Source of the DNA: Byssochlamys sp. IMV 00236
Taxonomy: Eukaryota > Ascomycota > Eurotiomycetes > Eurotiales > Thermoascaceae
Length of the DNA: 64,000 bases
Direction: 5' to 3'
NCBI GenBank assembly: GCA_001931875.2
Contig: MSJH02000657.1
Coordinates: 310,001 to 374,000 of the forward strand
A program made the translations under genes and the position numbers. The notes under the pieces are model-generated. The model made no database searches and was not told the DNA's origin. It was given only the letters and a program-made list of their open reading frames with translations. Positions 10,344-21,019 of the stretch are shown here, piece by piece (the first letter of the stretch is position 1; the number at the start of each line of letters is the position of its first letter).

Positions 10344-12464
10344 ATGGTTAGAGGCGACAAGCCAAAGGGCCATCCCGACAGCTCATTGCAACAACCCCGA
10401 ACACCTGCCAATCCAACTACTCGACGTGAAGGGGCATCCATACGAGCTGCTACAACAACAAAGGCGAAAAAAAGGACGCAGAGCCCGCCGTTTTCAGTTC
10501 AATCTAGCTCCAGATCAAGAAAATCGGATGTTGAGACGGACTGGAGGCAACAACCCACTCTCACACAGATCGACTTTGTGACAAGGACGCTTGGTTCCGG
10601 ACCACATGAAGAGCTTGACTACATTCAGGACAATGACGACAAGCAAGCTGCGCACCAGGAACGCGAGGTTATAGAACTAGACGATGATTCTGATGGTGGC
10701 GATGCAACATTCCGACCAACTTCGCTTCCTCGAGTGCGGCGGGCCCGCGCTATTCGATTCGATGATGAAGTTAGAAGTACCTCTGGTCAGAGCAGGTCTC
10801 GGGCGAAGAGTACCAGTGGACATGCGGAAAAACGTGGGAAGAAGGGGAAAAGCAGCACAAAGGGCAGTAGCAAGAGCAAGCATCCTGGGAAAAGCAACTT
10901 GAAACCCGGGAAAAAGGACAAGACTCTGACCCAAATGGACTTCGTCCGCCGCTTTTGCGTGATTGACTCGTCGGATGATGACCTGAATCTCAACTATATT
11001 GGCGACAATGCGAGGGAGAATACTGACGCGGCAGCCTCCAAGTTGAACGCTGATGATGTTGCTGCCACGCCAAAAAATGAGGAGCTATCCCACGATGGAC
11101 CGCCGGAGAAGAAGAGGAAACTGAACAATGGTTCTAATGTCTCAGCTGACAGCTGTATGGTTCTGGTCCCTACGCAGGGTAACGAGGCAAGGAACTCTCA
11201 GAAGGACTTATTCCCTGCCCCAGTAACTCCGCAGAAGCCGCGGCGGACAGAGATACCCTCCTCTCAGTCTCCTGAGAGTCCTGGATTTGCGGTTATTTCA
11301 TCATCCCAGTTCACCAAAGCTACAACTACACGGTCACCCCTCAAACTTATGTCGCCTAATAGTACCAATAGCCCATCGAAAGCGAGACAGAGTCCATACC
11401 GTTACACGCTGAAAGTCTCTCAGAGCCCGGATGGTGTCTCGCTACAGCGAAAAACCAGAATAGAGTCTACTGCCCCGGACGACGCTGCATCTCATTCTCT
11501 TCTGCATTCGGAAAAGGAGCAGACGGGTCTTGAGGTATCTCCGTCGAAGCCTAAAATCGAACAGAAGAGCCAGCAAGCTGTGTTCGAAGAGGAGCTGTCT
11601 GCCACCCAACCGCAAGAAGAACCTGATGGTGGTGCTGAAAACAACACGCCCAGAGCTACTGGAAAGGCAGTCATCTACGAAACGGATGCCGAAACAGACT
11701 ATAGTGACTTGGAAGAAGATACTATGTTGCAAGTCTCGAACCCAGAACATACAACGGCCGAAGATGAAGAGCGACACAATGCTGCAGACAATGAGCTGAA
11801 CCCCGAGATCTTTAACTCCGACGATCTACTGGCCCCGCCAGTTCCGAATTCTGGCACCGACCTTGAAGGAGGAGATACGCATATTTCCGACTTCGACGTC
11901 TCGTCGCAGGCATCGATATACTATAAAAGGCAACCACGCAGCACACAATTTCCTGAAGGGCCGGTCCCAATCCTTAATACACAAAAACTGACTGAGCTGT
12001 TTCCTCGGTATGACAGTACTCAACTGGCTAGCGTGCCAGTATCTCCACTGCCACCATCACCAACACAGGATAGCGTTCTCCAACATTCTTCTCCCCAGAC
12101 ACCTAAGCAAATGTTCACTCAAACACAGACTCAAACGCAGAGTCAGAGTCAGAGTGAGAAACGCCGGGTATCCTCGACGCAACTGATCCCGGAGTCGTCT
12201 CCGTTGGTTCCGTGTACGGATGTGAGAAACTTTACGAATAATCCGCAGTCTCAGTCTGACCATCCAGTTGTCCTTGTGGAGTCATCGCAGCCCGTGGACA
12301 AACACCAGAGACTTGCCGATTCCAGCCACGCGACGAGCCAGAAAGGAATAATACCTGCGAGTCGCTGGCTGACGGACAGTGTGATGGAAAGTATACCCCC
12401 TCCACCACTGTGGATGTCGAGCCAAGACAGTGTTGGGGAACCATACAGTTTACCTGAAAGCTAG
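10344..12464 (+). CDS. Unknown low-complexity protein with duplicated TLTQ(I/M)DFV motif and SQ/TQ cluster
   Basis: A single open frame of 706 residues begins at the ATG at 10344. I do not recognise a named family. The protein is mostly disordered, basic near residues 140-195 (KSTSGHAEKRGKKGKSSTKG) and rich in S, P, Q and E. A motif occurs twice: TLTQIDFVTR followed by LDYIQDN at about 72-97, and TLTQMDFVRR followed by LNLNYIGDN at about 194-222. The C-terminal half is dense in SQ and TQ pairs, including TQTQTQTQSQSQSE near residue 591, and carries many SP/TP sites. Candidates are a chromatin or checkpoint scaffold; rad4 is upstream on the same strand, but adjacency is weak evidence. It appears intronless. 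The end is MSSQDSVGEPYSLPES. Confidence 0.8.
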   Translation: MVRGDKPKGHPDSSLQQPRTPANPTTRREGASIRAATTTKAKKRTQSPPFSVQSSSRSRKSDVETDWRQQPTLTQIDFVTRTLGSGPHEELDYIQDNDDKQAAHQEREVIELDDDSDGGDATFRPTSLPRVRRARAIRFDDEVRSTSGQSRSRAKSTSGHAEKRGKKGKSSTKGSSKSKHPGKSNLKPGKKDKTLTQMDFVRRFCVIDSSDDDLNLNYIGDNARENTDAAASKLNADDVAATPKNEELSHDGPPEKKRKLNNGSNVSADSCMVLVPTQGNEARNSQKDLFPAPVTPQKPRRTEIPSSQSPESPGFAVISSSQFTKATTTRSPLKLMSPNSTNSPSKARQSPYRYTLKVSQSPDGVSLQRKTRIESTAPDDAASHSLLHSEKEQTGLEVSPSKPKIEQKSQQAVFEEELSATQPQEEPDGGAENNTPRATGKAVIYETDAETDYSDLEEDTMLQVSNPEHTTAEDEERHNAADNELNPEIFNSDDLLAPPVPNSGTDLEGGDTHISDFDVSSQASIYYKRQPRSTQFPEGPVPILNTQKLTELFPRYDSTQLASVPVSPLPPSPTQDSVLQHSSPQTPKQMFTQTQTQTQSQSQSEKRRVSSTQLIPESSPLVPCTDVRNFTNNPQSQSDHPVVLVESSQPVDKHQRLADSSHATSQKGIIPASRWLTDSVMESIPPPPLWMSSQDSVGEPYSLPES

Positions 12465-12738
12465 CGTGCAGCTGCTCTAAGCGCGGGTGTTTAAACCATT
12501 TGGGGATATATAAACAGGAAGTGCAGAATGCCTCTCTATATACATGCCCTACCAAGTCGCACGACTGCGGTTATGCATAGCTGTTACTACAGTTTTTCCA
12601 AGTTGCAACTATCTGCTTTACAATCTGCATGTGGAGAACCATATTCTTAACATGCACGTCTATATCCAGAGTGCGAATGATCATCATTCCGCTGGCTATC
12701 GTGAGAAGACTCCCATCATATAGTACAGACATGGTAGG

Positions 12739-13089
12739 TTACTGGGTAGGTTCACGAGGCCTGTCCATGAGTTGGATTCCACCTCCCTGGGACGGATGAG
12801 CGAAGAGACCTGAGATACTTTTGTTCCGGAACCGACTTACCTCCACCCACCATGGTGTCTGACCGTCAATATCGCTTTTGGAGCAGACCTTACCATCTTG
12901 AAGCCATACCATTTCACCCACGGGATTCGGCAGCTCCCCATTCTCGTACAGTCCTATCACGGTTGCAATATTCTTTCTCTGCCCGGCCTCCACGGTGTCT
13001 TCCTGGAGCATTTGCCGGAGAACGGAGATACGCTCCGCGGCGTCGAATGTGCGCGGGTTGATGAGGATAGAACTCGGATCAGGGTTCAT
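12739..13089 (-). CDS. Small conserved-looking protein of unknown function
   Basis: This frame of 116 residues starts with ATG at 13089. It has no signal peptide or membrane segment. The first 85 residues look like a compact domain, with AERISVLRQMLQEDTVEAG, IATVIGLYENGELPNPVGE and a tryptophan-rich end (QTPWWVEVSRF). A GTAAGT sequence lies in frame within VEVSRF, with an AG only about 30 bases on. That is too short for a normal intron, so I keep the unspliced reading, though a different 3' end is possible. It is divergent from the BSD gene, with 500 bases between the two ATGs. No function can be given. Confidence 0.65.
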   Translation of the reverse strand: MNPDPSSILINPRTFDAAERISVLRQMLQEDTVEAGQRKNIATVIGLYENGELPNPVGEMVWLQDGKVCSKSDIDGQTPWWVEVSRFRNKSISGLFAHPSQGGGIQLMDRPREPTQ

Positions 13090-13589
13090 ATTGCTTATAG
13101 TAGCTTTGTTCTAATAATGAGCAACAGATAAGATGTAAATCGGAATATGGTAATATCTGGCGTCCGCTACTTAGAATAAGAAGTGATTGATACTTGGGAG
13201 CAGCTTCGCACTAGAGTGATGTCATTGGAAGTACCGCCACTCTGATTTACGTCAATCTCGGATCTGCCGTATTTCTGCTCTGATAGACTGGGAAGATATC
13301 TCGAATAGAGTATTCAGAGTAGATGAAGTCAGGATGGACCAACGGATGGAAGCTGCTGATGCTTCCGACTCCGAAAGCGTCAGCGCGTCGTCTGCGGGGC
13401 GTCTCGACCACCGTACATCTGTAACCCCAGCTCATCCTCTGAACAGCAAATCCCAGGGGAATAGGTCCGCTTCGTTGGAGCTGCCAAACCGTCCCTCCAG
13501 ACGGTCTCTACTCCTGGGCAGCAAACATATCTTCCCCTCTTCTAGCTTGATCCAGTGTCTCTGACCGAATTTCGGTGGTCGCCGGCGCC
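13090..13589. promoter_or_regulatory. Divergent promoter with possible upstream ORFs of the BSD gene
   Basis: This 500-base region separates two divergent genes and should hold both promoters. On the plus strand two ATG-started frames precede the BSD gene start: 13323-13424 (33 codons) and 13334-13564 (76 codons), the latter ending 26 bases before the ATG at 13590. They matter only if the transcript starts upstream of 13320, which cannot be seen from sequence. Confidence 0.4.
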
Positions 13590-14856
13590 ATGGATGTAGC
13601 CTACGATCACATCCAGGAGGAGATCCTCTCTTCCAACAACGCCTCCAAGACGGGCGATTCATCGTCTTCTGCTACCGATGCGAACTCTTCCCAGAACCAG
13701 AACCTTGATCTGAGCGCCGAATTCCAGGAGACTTTCCGTGCGTTCTCTGCTAGCCCGTGGGGTGCTCGTCTGGGCGGTCTCTGGGATAATGTCCGCAAAC
13801 AGGGAGAGAGCTACTACGAGGGTGCTCGACAGGAATATGCGGCAGCCAGTGAAGAGGCCGTCAAGGGGCTATCGGATCTCAAGGAGACCATCGTCGGCCG
13901 CACCAGGGGTCTGTCCTTGGGAGTGTCATTCACGGGTGAGGGAGAGGAGAAGGACGAGCCGTCGACGCCTACCGCTCCCAAGGCTGAAGGTTCTCAGGCG
14001 GAGGGTGATGATGGCGAGAGCTTCATCACTCGCTTTCGCAGTGAGGCTGCCAAGAGACTGAAGGACATTCAGAAGGCGGAAGATGCGGCTGACCAGGCCC
14101 TCCTCCGTTTCGGAACGAATATTCGTGATTTCTTGCGGGATGCAGTCAGCATTGCTCCTCCGGCGGAAGGGGACGGCTCCGACAAAGGAGATATTCGCTT
14201 CGAGAGCAAGGACGCTGATGGCAAGCGGGTGATCCATGCTACGCGATTCGAGGCTCAGCTGCATGTTATCCATACCGATTCGAACAGCTTCACGAAGGAT
14301 CCCGACAGTGACAAGTGGGCCGAGTTCAAGAAGGACTTTGATATTGAGAAGAAGACAGATGAGATCGCCAAGGACCTGGAGACATATCCGGAGCTTCGTC
14401 GTTCTATGGCAAAGCTGGTTCCCGAGCAGGTTGAGTACAGTGACTTCTGGTCCCGGTACTACTTCCTACGAATGGTCATTGAGACGGAGGAAAGGAAGCG
14501 CAGGGAGCTTCTGAAAGGTACGATTCCATCTCATCCTAGCTAATGTGATCTCATCATACGACATCTGGTATTGACGATGTCTACTAGGTGCCATCGATGC
14601 GGACGAGGAAGAAGTTGGCTGGGGTGAGGACTCAGACGACGAATCGAACTCTCCTTCTACTCCCCAAGTCAAATCCAACAAGGATACCTTGAAACCAGTC
14701 GAGCCCCGCCGTTCCAACGACCAGCAGTCCCAAGCGGATAGCGAATCCAGCTATGACCTGGTCAGCGGCACCACCAGCCGTACCCCGGGGAGCCCCAAGG
14801 AGCACAGCCCTGCCAACACCAAGACCGACGAGAGCGACTTGGAGGACTGGACATAA
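13590..14856 (+). CDS. BSD-domain protein (Dos2-like)
   Basis: Two exons, 13590-14517 and 14588-14856, encode 398 residues. The BSD domain lies at about residues 230-300 and shows the expected pattern: [39 protein letters not shown] and SRYYFLRM, with the DFW signature aromatic pair. Before it are an amphipathic region ([18 protein letters not shown]) and a helical stretch ([20 protein letters not shown]). The tail is acidic and disordered and ends in DESDLEDWT. Fungal BSD proteins of this architecture resemble yeast Dos2, whose role is poorly defined, and the synapse-associated SYAP1 group. The intron is 70 bases with GTACGA..CTAG borders and keeps the frame. Confidence 0.85.
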
Positions 14857-15523
14857 ATCCATCCCTCCTAGGACAGATCTCTGACCGATCTCTGACTTGC
14901 ACGTCTCCTCTCATCAAGGCTCGAACTCAGCACGAGTTTTATTCCCTAACCTTCTTTCCTCTTGAAATCAGCGGGTACCTGGAGTCCGGTTCGGTTATTC
15001 ATTGGCGTTCATTTCTCTCCTTTTATCTCCATCTACGGTCCCTTTTCTGTTCCCGTCCTGTCCCTTTCCTCAGGATGTGTTGATCCCCGTCTCGCGACTG
15101 TTTTGCCCTTCCTAGTTGACTTAGTCTGTTTGCTCCAAGTGCTAGCTGTACAGCCATTCCAATGCATGGATAACTCTGACTTTTTTTTGGCTCTGAGTCG
15201 ACTCCTATAATTCCATAATGCATCGTCGCCTGAGGGGTTATCTTAGGTCCAGCTGGATTTACAGTGCCACCATGGTCTTGTTTCCGTGAATGTCAGATCT
15301 ACTCGACGCTCATTGGAACAACGGAAGAGTTTACATATTCTTGGTGCGACAGGGTTCACTAGTTAATGGAACATGAAACATTCCCTAATCTGACGTTATA
15401 AATCATAACTAGTAACTCATTAAATATTACCCAGACATTCAATCCCATCACATCTATTCCTCTATTCAGATTTAGGGCTGTTGCCTGTCATTATTAACGT
15501 GTCCTCTGGACCAGGATTCGTCC
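14857..15523. other. Convergent 3' intergenic region
   Basis: The 3' ends of the BSD gene (plus) and the RanGTP-binding gene (minus) face each other here. The stretch 15000-15190 is pyrimidine-rich on the plus strand. I see no gene. Confidence 0.5.
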
Positions 15524-17847
15524 CTAGACTTCGTCTGTATGTGGTGCAGTGGGTGGTCTGGAGAGAGGAGATTTCATGCGGATAGCGTCATCGGCGTACG
15601 TGCGTGGATTTCGGTAAATGGACGGTCGTCGTCGCTCCGGAATAGGGGGACGAGGCGACGATCGAGGCGGGAGGGGTGATTCGGGCGTGCGTTCGCGAGA
15701 CCGAACGTCGTGATATCCGCTCTCTTCGTAGGGGAAGTCGTCGCCGTCTTGAGGGTAGCGACCTGGAGTACTGCTAGCGCTGGGTGCCCACTGGCCATAT
15801 TGGTAATCTTCGCCGCGGCGTTTGAGGGGGCTCTCGTCGTAGGGATCCCAGCCGACTTTGCGTCGGGCTTCTGCGCGGACGCGTTGGCGGTGGTTCTCAT
15901 CGCCTCCGGCGCCAGTGGTGGATGACTCCTCCAGGAAGAAGTTGAGAAGTTCGTCTGTGATTGAGAGGTGGGATTGTTGTTGGAACTGTTGGAGTGAAGT
16001 GAGGCGGAGTAAGGTTTCGAGGAGGGATAGGGATGTGCGAATGTTGTCGAAGAGGGGGTTTGAGACTGTGGTTGTACCGGCATGTGGTGAGGATGAGGAG
16101 ACTTGATGATTCGAAGTTGAGGAAGGTGATCTGGAGTGTGAGGGCTTCGTAGGATCGAGACTGAGCCTTGAGACGAGATGAGGATCGACCGACGCGGACC
16201 TGGAAGCCCGATGAGGAGATGAGGATTCTTCTGTCTCGGATTCTGTCTCTGAATCTTCTTCTTCATTGTAGACTTCGAATGCGATCCATTCAGGATCTAG
16301 TCCGGATGGTAGCCGCCACTCTTCTGGTATCGAACTCTCATGGAAAGACGGGTAGTCGACGTGCTCTGGACTTTCTGTTGCCCCATTCAGCTGGGCATCA
16401 AGCAAAGCCTGCACTTCGTCGTGTTCGGTATCTGTCGTAGTAGGCTCTTCTTCGCCTTCTTCTGCTTCCTCGTCATACTCTGCTTCGGTCCGCTCCAGCA
16501 TACGTCGTGGGGGAATCGCGTTGATGTCACGTTTCAGCAATAGAACGGGGCTGTTCGTCTCTCCTTCCGTGCTGATATTAAGTATCTTTCCAGTGTCCGC
16601 ATAAAATATCTTCGAGATTTGATGAATAGGAAGGATCTCACGGATTCCCGCGGTCTGAACGCCATCAAAGGGTCCCGGCTGCGGTTCACCTTCGTCAAAT
16701 GTGTGTACTCTGCCATCATCGAGGTCTTCAATAATCAATATCTGATATGCGAATTCGTCTACCCTGGCCTCAGCTGGGACTTGAGGTCGCAGCCCGCCAC
16801 CTTCCGCTGGACTAAAAGCCAAGTCCATGGGAACCCGCCGCAGCTTCACCTTAGCCTTATGCATGATTTCTTTCCACGTAGTCTCTCGTATGCCTTCTTC
16901 ATCTTGCGGACGGACATGGCCGGCAAAGAGCATGTACATAGATAGGGTGAATGTCGGCCCTACCTGCACGGCTTGAACAGGTGACATAGAATACTGCGTA
17001 TCTGCAGCTGTGAGGAAAGTACTAGCTTGAAGGAGACGAGAAGGCGAGACGGTTGATGGCAGGGTAGTGGAGAGACTGGCGCCAGAAGTCGTGATAGCCA
17101 GGTTCATCAGTGGCACGGCGTCCTCGATGCGGTCTAGTAACCTCTTGATATCTTCAATGATCATTTTGATCTCAACATCGTTTTGACTTCGTGTTCTAGC
17201 CGAGAAAGCGCCTTTGCGCATTAATTCCTCAGATGCAGCGGCTTTGGCAAGTCGCTGCCCGAGAGCTTGAATGTCCCATCTTAGAGATTTGGTAAGAGTA
17301 ACAGCAGATTCAAGAGACGTGTTTCCTCGAGCGGCGCTATACTACAGTTAGCATACAAAGATAGAATTTCCATTAGAGCGGAGACAGAACGAACATAAGC
17401 TCAATCATATCTATAGCGGGTGATATGACCTACAGATCCTCCCTGTCAGTGGGCTAGTGATTGGAACAGAGACAAGAGAACCTACTTGGATCTTGCTTCG
17501 AAGACGTTGTTGCAAAGCAAGAAGCTCTTGTCGCTCAGTACCGCTAACATTCTGCATCACGGTTAGCTACAGTTGCGGTGCATCTCTTGCATTCAGGGCG
17601 TATCAACCTTGAGTAGACGCGACGACTGGCGGATAGCATAGCTGGCTGTTATAGTTATACCAGAGCTTGTAGACGACTATCAGTATCAAGCTTGTTACTT
17701 AATACCTGCGAATAGACTGTGTATCGTACCGGATGGCATAATTCATCGCCTGTTGGGTGAGCTGTCGACAGTAGTTAACACCATCAAGCCGGAACTGACT
17801 GTTTCCCCACCTAGAACGCGACTTACTTTGGCGAGAAAGACCTCCAT
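15524..17847 (-). CDS. yrb30: RanGTP-binding protein (Yrb30 family)
   Basis: Six inferred exons (17847-17827, 17761-17730, 17665-17608, 17551-17486, 17429-17395, 17336-15524) give 674 residues, and all junctions keep the frame. The joined N-terminus reads MEVFLAKLTQQAMNYAIRSG, ASYAIRQSSRLLK, LQQRLRSKIQVISPAIDMIE, LIAARGNTSLESAVTLTKSL, as in the fungal RanGTP-binding family that includes yeast Yrb30. Such proteins bind Ran-GTP and are thought to act at the nuclear-cytoplasmic boundary. The central part continues the family domain (VQVGPTFTLSMYMLFAGHV and ILPIHQISKIFYADTGKIL). The last 300 residues are acidic, then Ser/Pro/Arg-rich and disordered. Five introns are packed into the first 500 bases, then one long exon follows. 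It is divergent from sup35. Confidence 0.85.
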
Positions 17848-18412
17848 TGTAACGAGGGCTTCCAGGAAGCTATCTACCTCCCTCTCTTCCCGATGGTCTT
17901 TGCTATATTGACATCTGAGTAGCTTCTCTGGAATGATAATTCGCTGGATGGAAGAAGAATAGACGCCCGGGACCCCTGATCGGTATTGGCTTATCGATAG
18001 CGGGCAAGTAAGTACCGCCACCTGAAACAACGGGATTGCTTACCCCGCGAAACAAATCGAGAACGCACGAAAATGCCAACCCAATCGAGAGTTGAATGTG
18101 TTTTTCAGGACACCAAAGAACGCAGTGGTATAAAAGCACCACAACCATCTCGTTTGATCCACGTGCAGACAGACGCAGTTGGCGGAGTAGACGCGGTAGA
18201 CGCGGTAAACGCCCCCGGAGAAAACACGGCTGAGTCATCCTGCTAGCGTCTCCAGCTGTGCAAAATCAGGCCGCAAAAGCGGCGTTTTGCCCCTCATCGT
18301 CGGTCTCCATCCAGACGCTCGATCTCTGCAATATCCCCCGGGAGATCCTTTCCGCTCACTCGCGTTCCGTCTCGCTGTTGCTTGTGTCTGTCTTTTCATT
18401 CGGCTACTCAAG
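17848..18412. promoter_or_regulatory. Divergent promoter of yrb30-like gene and sup35
   Basis: The 565 bases between the two start codons should hold both promoters. A short tandem repeat of GTAGACGCG units occurs at about 18187-18210. No ATG occurs between 18241 and the sup35 start at 18413, consistent with an ATG-free leader. Confidence 0.5.
18260..18290 (+). other. Extended stem-loop in the sup35 leader region
   Basis: An inner perfect stem GCCGC (18270-18274) and GCGGC (18279-18283) closes an AAAA loop. An outer stem GCAAAA (18260-18265) pairs with TTTTGC (18285-18290), with an asymmetric internal loop of TCAG against G. If transcribed, it would sit about 120-150 bases before the start codon. 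Whether the transcript includes it is not known. Confidence 0.45.
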
Positions 18413-20651
18413 ATGGCTGACCAGACCCCGGACTCCTGGGAGGATGAGCTCTCCAAGCAGACGGAGGGCGTTAGCCTGAACAACGCACAATCGCGGCCAC
18501 AGCCTCAAGCGCCGACGTTTCGCCCTGGAGCAGCATCTTTCCAACCTGGAGCTGCTTCCTTCACTCCTGGACAGCAGTACTACGGTGGCTATCCACAGTA
18601 CGGGCAACAGGCCTACGGCGGTTATCCCAACTACGATCAACAGCAGGCTTATGGCCAGTATGGTGCGTATGCCCAGCAGCCCGGAGGCTATAACCAGGGA
18701 TACAACTATGGCGGTTACAATGCCGGATATCAGCAGCAGCAGCAGCCTGCTCAGCTGGCCCGTCAGGCTGCGCCCGCTGCCGCCCCTGCGGCACAACCGA
18801 CCCCGGCTACCGCGAAGCCCGCTGTGAACACGACGTCCGCTGCCCCTCCGAAGGCGAAAGTGCTATCCATTGGTGGTGATGCGGCCTCTGCTCCTAAGAC
18901 TAAGGTTCTGTCGATTGGCGGTGATGCGGCTTCTGCCCCGAAGACCAAGGTCCTCTCCATCGGAACTTCCCCCGCGACGAACAACACCTCTCCAGGAGAT
19001 ACAAAGGGTACTGCTGCCGCTGAAGCTGGTTCCAAGGTAACTGCAGCAAAGGCTATCGAGAAGACGGAGAAGAAGGCGGACCAGAAGGCAGCGGCAAGCG
19101 GCAAGACCTCGCCTGTTCCCTCTTCCGGCCGATCAAGCCCTGGCCGTTCCAGTCCTTCTCGAAGCGAGCTCACTCGTGCGGCCCGCGCCGCTGATGCTGT
19201 TGCCAGGGAACAGCAGGCTGATGTCGATGAGGAAACCTTGAAGGAAATCTATGGTGAGAAGAGAGAGCATGTCAACCTCGTTTTCATTGGACACGTCGAT
19301 GCTGGAAAGTCGACCTTGGGCGGTTCCATCCTGTACACTACCGGAATGGTTGACGAGCGAACATTGGAAAAGTACAGGAGGGATGCCAAGGAAGCCGGAC
19401 GTGAGACCTGGTATCTGTCCTGGGCTCTGGATCTCACCAACGAAGAACGTGCGAAGGGAAAGACCGTGGAAGTTGGCCGTGCCTTCTTCAAGCTCACCGT
19501 GGACTCTCCAGACGGCCCTATTACTCGTGAATTCACTATTCTGGATGCTCCTGGACACAAGTCGTATGTGCCAAACATGATTGGTGGTGCGTCTCAGGCT
19601 GATGTTGGTGTCCTGGTCATCTCTGCCCGTAAGGGTGAGTACGAGACTGGTTTCGAGCGTGGAGGTCAGACTCGTGAGCACGCATTGCTGGCGCGCAACA
19701 CTGGTGTGAAGAAGATCATCGTTGTCGTCAACAAGATGGATGACGCCACTGTCGAATGGAGCAAGGCTCGGTATGATGAATGTACGACCAAGGTTAGAAA
19801 GTTCCTGGAGGCACTTGGATACACCAAGGATGACCTCTTCTTCATGCCCATTTCTGCCCAGACGACTCTGGGTATTAAGGACCGTGTGCCTAAGGATCTT
19901 GTGCCGTGGTATGACGGCCCGTCTCTGCTGGAGTTCCTGGGTCAAATGAAGATGCCCGAGCGTAAGATCAATGCGCCTTTCATGATGCCAGTCAGTGCCA
20001 AATACCGAGACATGGGAACCATGATTGAGGGTCGCATTGAGTCCGGTGTCATTAAGAAGACTGGTACTTACCTGATGATGCCAAACCGCGATGAGGTGCA
20101 GATTGCTGCCCTCTATGGAGAGACTGAAGACGAGATCCAGACCGCCACATGCGGTGACCAGATCCGAGCCCGTCTGCGAGGTTTGGAGGAGGAGGATATC
20201 CTGCCTGGTTTCGTGCTGTGCTCTCCCAAGCGCCCTGTCCACTGTGTACGTGCCTTCGAAGCCAAGATCAGGATTCTTGAGCTCAAGAGCATTCTATCGG
20301 CCGGTTTCAACTGCGTTCTGCATGTGCACTCCGCCATCGAAGAGGTTACCTTCGCAGCCTTGCTGCACAAGCTCGAACCTGGCACTGGACGCAAGAGTAA
20401 GCGCCCGCCGCCATTCGCCAGCAAGGGCCAGACCATCATTGCTCGTCTGGAAGTGACGGGTGCAGCTGGCGCTGTCTGTGTGGAGCGATTCGAGGACTAC
20501 CAGCAGCTGGGTCGGTTCACCCTCCGTGACCAGGTATGAAGACTATTGCTTCCTCTTAATTACTATGTTCAATTTGGCTGACGCGATATAACAGGGACAA
20601 ACAATCGCTATTGGTATGATCACGAAGCTGATCACTGACGAAACCGACTAA
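18413..20651 (+). CDS. sup35: Eukaryotic peptide chain release factor eRF3 (Sup35), GTPase with prion-like head
   Basis: eRF3 is the cytosolic GTPase that works with eRF1 in stop-codon recognition and peptide release. Exons 18413-20533 and 20595-20651 give 725 residues. Residues 1-35 include DSWEDELSKQTEG. Residues 36-52 (FRPGAASFQPGAASFTP) look like two overlapping PAM2-type poly(A)-binding-protein motifs. Residues 54-120 are rich in Q, G, Y and N (GGYPQYGQQAYGGYPNYDQQ), like the yeast prion domain. A 15-residue unit KVLSIGGDAASAPKT repeats from residue 149. The GTPase begins near 293 (GHVDAGKST) with DAPGHKSY and NKMDD, followed by EF-Tu-type barrels ending in GRFTLRDQGQTIAIGMITKL, which crosses the intron. 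The first in-frame ATG is at 18413. Confidence 0.96.
18857..18964 (+). repeat. 45-base in-frame tandem repeat in sup35 M region
   Basis: Two full copies (18857-18901 and 18902-18946) and one partial copy (18947-18964) encode KVLSIGGDAASAPKT, the same again, and KVLSIG. The copies differ at several synonymous positions, so the protein repeat is kept while the DNA has drifted. Confidence 0.85.
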
Positions 20652-21019
20652 ACAACACGGTCGATCTTATCTTTTTCTATGTAGCTAATCGCGATCATGA
20701 TTCTACGGTGACTTGTTTTGCTTTGAGGTCAGAAGTTTACGGCTAGCGCGGTAAACCCTTGGGCAGAAAAGTATTGAGGGAATGCTCCCTGTCAATCTCA
20801 ACGACGAACGAACGATTTTATAGATAGGATGTTCATAAACAAAAAGAGCTTTTCCCTCTCAGAGGAGCGCGGTGTCGATGTGACGCTCGATATGTCATCA
20901 ATTCATGAATGTCTTTTTCCTTTTTGCTCGCCGCCCCATTGTATTTTTTGAGTAGCCGACCCGAAACCCATGATTTATATGCACAGATAAAACAACCTGA
21001 CCGTAAGAAATAGTATCCT
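20652..21019. other. Convergent 3' region of sup35 and tsr2
   Basis: The genes on both sides end here. The sequence is AT-rich with short T- and A-runs that could serve 3' processing. No gene is visible. Confidence 0.5.

Noticed and set aside
19133..20242. A 369-codon open frame antisense to sup35
   Set aside because: It is the mirror of the strongly codon-biased GTPase region. No domain is visible, and the sense strand is certain.
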